From Rhododendron vialii (lineage: Eukaryota; Streptophyta; Magnoliopsida; Ericales; Ericaceae): DNA of 64,000 nt. This document shows positions 56,403 through 64,000 of this stretch, in pieces. The stretch's first letter is position 1. Each line of letters opens with the position of its first letter. The notes beneath the pieces were generated by a model that saw nothing but the letters and a program-made list of their open reading frames with translations, was not told the DNA's origin and ran no database searches. The position numbers and the translations under genes are program-made. The stretch lies in contig NC_080561.1 in assembly GCF_030253575.1 (NCBI RefSeq), forward strand, positions 7,267,001-7,331,000, in the 5' to 3' direction.

Positions 56403-57360
56403 ATTATGATGATTGTTTCATGTTGTGTGCTTGTTGTTTGTGTACATTAATAATAGCTTCAAAAGTATAAACGTTGCCCTGTAACTTTGTATTCTTGCCC
56501 TGTAATTTCGTATTCTTGCCAGATCACCCCAGAAATTTGCGGAGTACATTTGCAGTTGCTCATGATCAATTCGCCATGGTTTAGAAGTTCTAATTTACTT
56601 ATTTTAGGTTCTGGGTTTAGTTCACTTCGTCGTTTCAAGCAACAAAGATTGAACGTAAGATCAATTGAGATGCTCTTTATCCCTCCAATATCTTCCGACG
56701 CGTAATAGTTTCTGTCGTCGCTGGTTAAACAAGACCGTGTGGAAGCGACATTGACCTGATCGACGTATCGGTCAAGCTACCTTTCATCAAGCTTATCCCA
56801 AGACTGGTCTAGTTTTGAGTTACAATCGGCTCTACTAAATTTATAGCGGTGATCACAAACCGTTAATAGGGAAGTTATAGCAAAGCACGCCTTTGCACAA
56901 AATAATTTGATTGGATATCGATAGTTATAATTTTCCGAACATGCACCATTATTTTGCCTACTGCAAAATATGAATGGTTAAAATAATTTTATGCTCTGTT
57001 TGGAACTTATGAAAAGTGAGGGAAGATAAGAGAAAATAATTAAGAAGGAAAATGAGAAAAAATAAAGGGGAAAATGTATTCTTAGAACCCTAATTTATCA
57101 TTTTTCTCTCTTTTTTTTTTCCTCAAATCAAAGGAGGAGAAATTTTAAACTTTCTCTTCTTTCGTTTTCCTTCCACGTGTTCCAAATAAAGTAAAAATGT
57201 CGGAATTAATTTTTTGAATGGACATACTTCTCCACAAGGCATCTATACAAGGATAATCTGTAGAGGTTAAATTCTTTCTGTCGGCGGTGAAAACGGTGGG
57301 TTTTACATCGCTGTCCATTGTGGACGTCACTATGCGCTTATTGTTATAAACTTATAATCT

Positions 57361-57473
57361 GAACTGTTTATTTTATAAGGCTCATGGTGTATTATATTCA
57401 CCAAAAAATCAGCGTGATTGAATATAGATAGATCAATCAAAAAGTGAATTTTAGTTTATAAAATAAACGGTCC
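57361..57473. mobile_element. Possible small MITE upstream of the APX gene
   Basis: The left segment gaactgtttattttataa faces ttataaaataaacggtcc on the right, an inverted repeat of about 18 bp. Related AT-rich pieces (attttataaatc, cctacaaaatgaacggttc) follow to 57620. Boundaries are uncertain. Confidence 0.35.
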
Positions 57474-57941
57474 AATCCCGTCAAGATAAATTGTCCATGA
57501 CCATCCATTTTATAAATCAAAATTTAAAAATAATACACCAGTCGAGATTCGGTGAAGATAATTTTTTGAACGAGAATACTACTATACGGATCCTACAAAA
57601 TGAACGGTTCAAATCAACAATTAACGCACCATAGAGCCCAAAATTATAGCGGTGGAAAACTCATAGTTTTCGCCTCCGGAAGAGGAGTAATAATAACAAA
57701 ACAATATATGAAGGACTCTGGTCGTCTTAAAATGGGCCCATAATAACAATGGAAAAAAAATTGGACCAAACCGGAAGATAGACGAACCGTACGGGAGCTT
57801 GGTTCCTCGTCGGCCTCTCCCAGACCAACGTCCGCCTTCAATAACTCGCTCTTGGTTTTATCGGTTTAAGAGCCAATCGCTTCCCATTTTCTGAGGCTCT
57901 CCCTCAATCCAGTCAAAACTCAAAACCGTTTTTCTTCTCCG

Positions 57942-58054
57942 ATGGCGATGCCAGTCGTCGACACCGAGTACCTGAAGCAAATCGACAAGGCTCGTCGCGA
58001 TCTCCGCGCTCTCATCTCCTACAAGCACTGCGCCCCCATCATGCTTCGCTTGGC

Positions 58055-58097
<43 letters not shown>

Positions 58098-61000
58098 ATA
58101 TCTATCTATCTGTCTGTAGGTATAACCTAAGTCACATAATGTGAGTGCATGAGCAGAAGCGCGAGAGCAAGCGTGAAAGTGCGGTTTAGAAATATCCGAA
58201 TACTAAAATTCGCAAGCGCGATGATTGAGACCGGAAGAGAAGTGCCTGATGAAGGCTTATGTGACTGAGCATACAAGGCATATCCGGCCTTTACTTGTAC
58301 TTAATTTGAGTCGATTTTTTTGGAAAAAAAGCTTCATTTGCTATGAAGTATTCCAATAGACAAATCCAAGTCTAAGCATAAATTTGAGTAAAAGCTTTGA
58401 GAGGCACATAATAGCCTTAAAAAATTTGAGTGAGGATTTGAATCTCACTTGATTTTGAGTAAAACTCACTTTGATATAAGTTCAAGTCAAGGAGTGGAGT
58501 TGGTTTTAACGTGTTTTTACTCAAATTCTGAGTTGAAGTGGAAAAAAGGGTAAAGGCCGGAGATGCTCTAACTATATAAAGATTCGTGTGGTTGTCGAGA
58601 AACTATGAGATGATGTTCTACTTTTTATTCTATGGTGTGTAGGTGGCACGATGCTGGGACTTATGATGTGAACACAAAGACTGGAGGCCCTAACGGCTCG
58701 ATTAGGATGGAGGAAGAGTATTCTCATGGCTCAAACAATGGGTTGAAGATCGCAATTGACTTCTGTGGTAATTCTGCTTTATTAGATTGTATGGATTTTG
58801 TGTTTGTTATTGGGAAACTTATATTTTGACATGATACATTTCACTATTATGGATTTTGTTGTCCTTTGAGGATATAAAACCTAAAATATTTGCTACTTGA
58901 GTGTGTTATTTGATATGGAGGAGGACTCCATGTGTTGTGATTGATATCTGGTAGCTTAAGTGCATAACTTCGATTAGTAGGTTTGTTACAATGGCTAATG
59001 ACAATTATTCTTTCTTTGCCAATATTTTGGATCTTCCTTCTTTAATGGTTATGGTAGATGGTAGTACTAAGAGGAGGAATAACCAAAAATGACTTTAGAG
59101 GTGGTAGTTTGAAAAAACTTAGGTTTCGTGGATGTTCCTCGCCAGAGCTTAATGGAGGGAACAATTCATGTATAGTGGAGCCAAATTGCTTGGGACCTGT
59201 GGAGGTTGGGTTTAGTACTCCCTATTTGTGATGGGAATTGCCCTTTGAGCTCTTGATTATAAGATGAAAACCTTCTTGTTGACCAGTTGACTCTAAAAAG
59301 CAAAAGGTCGTTAGCAGCACTCCGATGGGTGTTGACACCTGGACATGTCTTCTGACAGTCAAGTCACTTTCCGCTCTAGGGCAAATTGTGGACTAGGAAG
59401 GCTAGTCTGTGAATTTAATGGCTCTAAGTATGTGATTTCAGAGACCTCAATTGTGTGCATCCTTCTGATATTTATAGGTGTAGTTTGACCACGTACCCCG
59501 GTTTTCCATTCCTTTAACCATGGTTAGGTGCCATCATTAGAATCCTTTCTACGAAATCTCTGCATACGGCTCTGATACGCCCATAGTTGTCAAAGGCGCT
59601 CCAAGGCGCGTCGATGCTCACCTAGTGCGCCTTACCCATGTTGAGGCGAGGCGACTTCGAGGAGGTGTGCACCTCTAGCCTAGGCGCAGAGCACAAGAGG
59701 AACTTGTCTCTTTGAAGAGCAGTATCTCAGATGGAAGTGTCTGAGAACTCCATTGAAGACCTACCTAGGGCAATCGAATCTCTCTTACCTGTGAGGCTGC
59801 GAGATTGACCCAAAGTCCCAGAGTGCAAGGTATTCGTCCTCTTCGGCGAAATTGACTCTCTCTCTTCTTCGATTGACTTATATATACACACATGTTCTGT
59901 CGACTGGGAGTAATACATTAATTAGTTCTTGGTTTTTGCATTTTTTTTGACAAGTAAAAAGATGATTGGGGTGAGAGAAGCTGACCTCAGATAAGTTCTT
60001 GGTTTTGCATAAATAAACATACAGTATACATAAGAAGTTATTTAGAAATAGTGGACATGGCTTCTTTTCTTGCCTAAGTGCGCCTCACTTCAATAAGCCT
60101 GTGCCTAGACCCCAACAAAACTTTGCACCTTGGTGCACCTCTCGCACTTAACAACTATAGACCTGCCCATGCGGCTACTTGCCTGTCCCCACTCTTTTTT
60201 CTGCTGACAGGACAGTGGTCACTCATTCTGGAGACATAAGTGCACATTGCTCTCGGTATTTTGTCAATTGAGATGAAGGCAGACCTTTCGCTGAACGGGT
60301 GTGCTCCTCGGCCGTGCACTTTAGACATCATGGGTATTTGGACAGCCTTGGACGTTAACCGAGTCCAAGGTCAACGATCCCCGGCTTGCTGACCATATTA
60401 GTGGCCCGGGCATGTTGACAACCTCGGACCAAGTCCGAGGTCTGTGTTGACTTCCACGGTCACGGACACCTCATAAATAATCTTGTCTTCACCACAGGAT
60501 TGAAGACTTGGTTTGTTTTGGTTACCCTTGAGAGTTTTGGTGCTGCGAATATGAGAAATTTGAAGCTATAGAATGCATATATAATTTAGGAGAAAAGTAG
60601 CTTTAGTTCCTATATACCTCTGTGGTAGTGTAGTTCTATGGCTGTTGTATGATTTAAGTAAGAGGAGAGTGGGGTTCATAAGCATCGCTTAAGAAAAATA
60701 GTTGAAGGAAATTGTACACATTACCTTTAAAATTACATATGGTAAGTCTCGTCAATTTAAGCTAAGAATATCCTCGGCTTAGTATTGATCACATATGAGA
60801 GCTATGGACATAACTTGTCCCATACTACAACCTTAACATGGATCCTGTGAGTCAAGTTAAAATAAAATCCACTTATTATACCCCCGCTAAATCCTGCAAC
60901 AGCATGTTATCTATGGAAATGTTGTACTGAGAACAAACTGACCCTAGATTTCATCACACTTGGTCTTAAATGTGCTATTTGCAAAAATCTAGGTTTCTCA

Positions 61001-61635
61001 TTTTTCTTCTGTGCTATTCATCTATTGACTTTTTTATTCTACTTTTCATTTTTATTTGGGAAGTGCGGTGGGAGAATGTGAGACTCGGATGTTAGTCATA
61101 TAGATATTGTTGAAGACTCATGCATCATTAAAGTGTAAAGAGATTTGATTGGTTAGATAAATGAATTCTTTTGGAGAGATATCTCCTATAGGGTAGCCGA
61201 GACATTCATATTTGTTGATTTTGCGTTATTTTATGAAGTTTGTCATGAACTACTCACAAAGAGCAATGCAACACTGCATCTCCAGAATTCACAAGTTTGC
61301 CTTATTTTTCCTTTGTATCCTTTTTAATTCTCCATCATGAATAAAGTTAACTAATTTTTTCTTTATGATGGCAGAAGAAATAAAGTCTAAACATCCAAAG
61401 ATTACATATGCGGACCTTTACCAGGTGATGATTGGAGATTGAATGATTTTGTGTGCCTGCGTCTTAGATATGTTGTTACCTTGTGGAGTTGAGTGGTTAA
61501 CAAAACCGGAGGATGCCTTTCTTCATACATTGATCGCGGTTAATATAGCTTTTGATGCATGAATATATTTCCTTCTAACAATTGATGTTATCGTAAATGT
61601 AAAACAGTCCCTTCTACCATCAAGTTTTGATTTGT

Positions 61636-61677
<42 letters not shown>

Positions 61678-62753
61678 CTTTTTTTTGGTTGTTAAGAAGC
61701 TTATTGTACAGTAAGAGTCTGTAGGACAGCTCATGAAACTATGTTGTTAACATGTATTGTCTGTTGAGTGCTCCCATACACGTATTCTTGAAAAATAGAA
61801 ATTGCAAAAATCCTTATGTCAGAGAAAAGCTAGAAAACTCTTTAGAAAAATCGACAAGAAATGGATTGGAAACAGGGATGAGCATGTTCGTGAGCAAAAG
61901 AATTACTTTCTAGGAATTCTATTATTAGAAAAGAACATAAATACTCTAAAACAGTCGGCCGCAAGAGAATCGATTTTACTTGATAATGTAACAAATGTCG
62001 AAACACTAAATCTCCAGTAAAAATGCTCTTTAAGTTATTCATGTTTAAAATGTCAATCCATGCCGCTTTATGGCTTTAAAGTTTCTCTTCCACCTTTATT
62101 GCTTGGATGAAAGCACTATTGTTCCAAGACTATTGAAGCTTTAGCATATGGTTTATCAATAGCTTATCATCCAAGAAAAAGAAATGATTAATGGCATTGG
62201 TAGTTGTACGGACCCTTTTGTGTACTCTTTGTGAGCTATACTTTTCGGTGAAGAGTGACTTACTGACGACGTAATCTTTTTTCCCTTTAGCTTGCTGGTG
62301 TTGTTGCGGTCGAGGTCACTGGGGGTCCAACCGTTGACTTTGTTCCTGGAAGAAAGGTATGTTAACATGTAATTTGTATTGGAACTAGCTTGAGATTTGA
62401 TAATTCATGGGTGAACTTGTTTTGCTTTATTGTAGGATTCAAAGATTTCTCCCAAGGAAGGGCGACTACCAAATGCTACTAAAGGTCTTCAAATGCTACT
62501 AAGCTAGTGTCAGATTGTTTAGTCTATTTTTCAGGAACACTTTTGGACTATTAAACTGTCAAGCTTGGTTTTTCTTCGTTTTGTCATTGAATCTTTCAAT
62601 TTCTACTCAAAATATGCATATGCTTGAGCATTTCCCTGTGGAGATGGGGGGATTTAGATTTCTTGTAAGGTCAATTACAATGGATTCCTAATTCAAAAAA
62701 ATGCGGACTTGCTTTCTCAATTCACATCTACGAGCGACTATTCCTCTTTCATT

Positions 62754-62791
<38 letters not shown>

Positions 62792-63798
62792 AAGTAATAG
62801 CGACGTGGTCCATGAAAAAACCAATTAAGGAAAAGGAATTAGAGGAAAAGTCATGTTGCCCAAGATAGACATTGGTGTATGCATTAATATAAATCTGATC
62901 TTGTTATACAAATAGGGCTTCGGCTGGGCCTTTTCATGTGCAGTAATCGTATCATTATACTATGCCAAGTAAAACGTGCTTTCTTAGGCAATCGCTTCCT
63001 TACACGACTCCATAGCCGCACCTACCTCATTTTTTGTTGTTGTCCTTTTATTTGAAACCATGTAAAGCATTTGGAAAGTTGTGTTCATGCATCATTATGT
63101 GGTTACCTACACAGTTGCTGCTTCATGTTTATGAATTTTCAAGTTGCTCTCTAAAGAAGTTGATTCTTGCATAATCACTTGTGAATGTTGATGTAGGGGT
63201 GACACATCTAAGGGACATATTCTATCGGATGGGTTTATCTGACAAAGATATTGTGGCACTGTCAGGGGGACACACTTTGGTAATCTTTTCTTGGCTTGTA
63301 GAAATATAGCAAAACCATCTCTTGACATTTGAATTCCTTTGTTCCCTATCACATGAAAGAAATACATGGTATTGTTTGTTGCTATTCTGGAAATACAGGA
63401 CTGGTTTTCATGAGCAAACTCACTGCGCTTTCTGCTCTCAGAAGCAACATAATTGCTTATCCATGTAGTTTGTTTTCATTTCTTCTGGTTGCTGTTTTGA
63501 TTAAGGGAAGGGCGCATCCAGAGAGATCAGGTTTTGATGGCCCCTGGACTAAGGAGCCTTTGAAGTTCGATAATTCGTATTTTGTGTAAGACTTATGGAT
63601 GTTGTTTCCCAATTCTGATGTTTTTTTTTGTCTTATTTCGGGAAAGAAGGTTCTGTGTTCCTGTAGTCCATTTTACAATAGAGTATTTAAAACAGGGAGT
63701 TGCTGAAAGGAGAATCAGAGGGGCTATTGAAACTCCCAACAGACAATGCATTATTGGATGGTCTCGAGTTCCGCCGTTATGTCGAGCTGTATGCGAAG
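57942..63798 (+). CDS. APX3: L-ascorbate peroxidase, peroxisomal type, cut by the right edge
   Basis: Haem enzyme that reduces hydrogen peroxide with ascorbate. Eight exons are in view: 57942-58054, 58643-58767, 61375-61424, 62291-62356, 62436-62484, 63197-63279, 63506-63585, 63696-63798; all phases fit and give 223 aa, with more beyond the window since the last exon ends at a GT donor. Active site Arg36, Trp39 and His40 in [11 protein letters not shown]; proximal haem ligand His160 in [15 protein letters not shown]. The segments [33 protein letters not shown] and [14 protein letters not shown] follow the APX3 (peroxisome membrane) branch and not the cytosolic one; the expected C-terminal membrane anchor lies past the edge, so this is an inference. 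Intron 2 is 2.6 kb and holds a transposon. Other introns carry CT repeats. Confidence 0.95.
58059..58097. repeat. (TC)n microsatellite at the 5' end of APX intron 1
   Basis: About 17 TC units start only five bases after the GT donor at 58055, so length changes lie very close to the splice site. Confidence 0.9.
58320..58570. mobile_element. MITE-like element in APX intron 1
   Basis: The right end ggccggagatgctcta has the usual form of a plant MITE terminus (GAGCATCTCC on the other strand). The complement contains ccaactccactccttgact, gtgagttttactca and gcttagacttggatttgtct, which correspond to blocks of the element at 36297-36763. The left boundary is approximate. Confidence 0.5.
59583..60158. 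mobile_element. hAT-like element in APX intron 2
   Basis: The left end atagttgtcaaaggcgct and the complement of the right end, atagttgttaagtgcgag, are inverted. The subterminal regions are rich in gcgcctaggcg-type motifs, a form often seen in plant hAT-derived repeats. About 576 bp, no transposase, target duplication not clear. Confidence 0.6.
61638..61675. repeat. (CT)n microsatellite in APX intron 3
   Basis: About 18 CT units, followed by a C and T run. Confidence 0.9.
62755..62789. repeat. (TC)n microsatellite in APX intron 5
   Basis: About 16 TC units in the intron between the exons ending 62484 and starting 63197. Confidence 0.9.
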
Positions 63799-64000
63799 GT
63801 AATGTTAGATTATTTGAAGCAATGGACCAATAATGCAATGTCATCTATAATCATCTGTGATGCTATCTAATTTTTCCATCTATTAATACACGTTTATATT
63901 TTTCATGATGTTGATTTCACTCATGAAACTAGAGACATATTGAGTGGCACATACTGGTTTAGGTCAGCGTGTACTGTGATACTTAGCCTCTGGTCAGGGA
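63799..64000 (+). other. Start of APX intron 8, to the window edge
   Basis: The intron begins with gtaatg. No further APX exon (the ascorbate peroxidase segment after ELYAK) was found before the window ends. Confidence 0.7.

Larger units (their letters stand above)
56288..57941. other. Spacer between the SYT and APX genes
   Basis: It holds the SYT 3' UTR with an AG microsatellite, AT-rich DNA, inverted repeats at 57361-57473 and the APX promoter and leader. A TATA-like aatatatgaa lies near 57702 but is weak. No coding region is supported. Confidence 0.5.

Overview
The window is nuclear DNA from a flowering plant, most probably a eudicot. It is AT-rich, its genes are split into many small GT-AG exons with in-phase joins, and the families are plant-specific or have a plant-type architecture: ROP GTPase, major latex protein, GH35 beta-galactosidase with a C-terminal lectin domain, UPL3-type HECT ligase, plant synaptotagmin and ascorbate peroxidase. 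The spaces between and inside genes hold typical plant small transposons, SINE and LINE fragments and microsatellites. I cannot name the species.

Layout from left to right: repeat-bearing spacer (1-2682); a type I ROP small GTPase on the minus strand (2683-8268); AT-rich spacer with two large hairpin-forming structures (8269-12342); an MLP/Bet v 1-type protein on the minus strand (12343-13338); spacer with a hAT-type MITE and a retroelement RNase H remnant (13339-17643); a 19-exon beta-galactosidase on the plus strand (17644-23673); spacer with a Stowaway-type MITE; UPL3/KAKTUS HECT E3 ligase on the minus strand (26912-38086), convergent with the beta-galactosidase; a five-exon B3-domain-like gene on the plus strand (41706-43176); a gene-poor stretch with a 1.3 kb tandem duplication (about 44318-46880); an SYT1-like synaptotagmin on the plus strand (48113-56287); and a peroxisomal-type ascorbate peroxidase on the plus strand (57942 onward), cut by the right edge.

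These are independent eukaryotic genes, not an operon, and no shared pathway joins them. Exon models for all seven were built by hand from splice sites and reading phase. The six family genes rest on near full-length agreement with well-known families (ROP 197 aa, MLP 151 aa, BGAL 826 aa, UPL3 1902 aa, SYT 539 aa, APX partial). The B3-like model is weaker. The beta-galactosidase/UPL3 adjacency matches the neighbouring Arabidopsis loci BGAL14 and UPL3 as I remember them, so this pair may be an old syntenic block.

I found no clear new biological system. The most unusual structure is a head-to-head pair of 20-bp minisatellite arrays (about 10979-11350) that would fold into one long imperfect hairpin. 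About 100 bp further on, a second foldback element of about 380 bp sits inside a TA microsatellite. Other points of note are a SINE fragment with a visible target-site duplication inside a degenerate minisatellite that fills ROP intron 1, and one MITE family present in opposite orientation in introns of UPL3 and APX.
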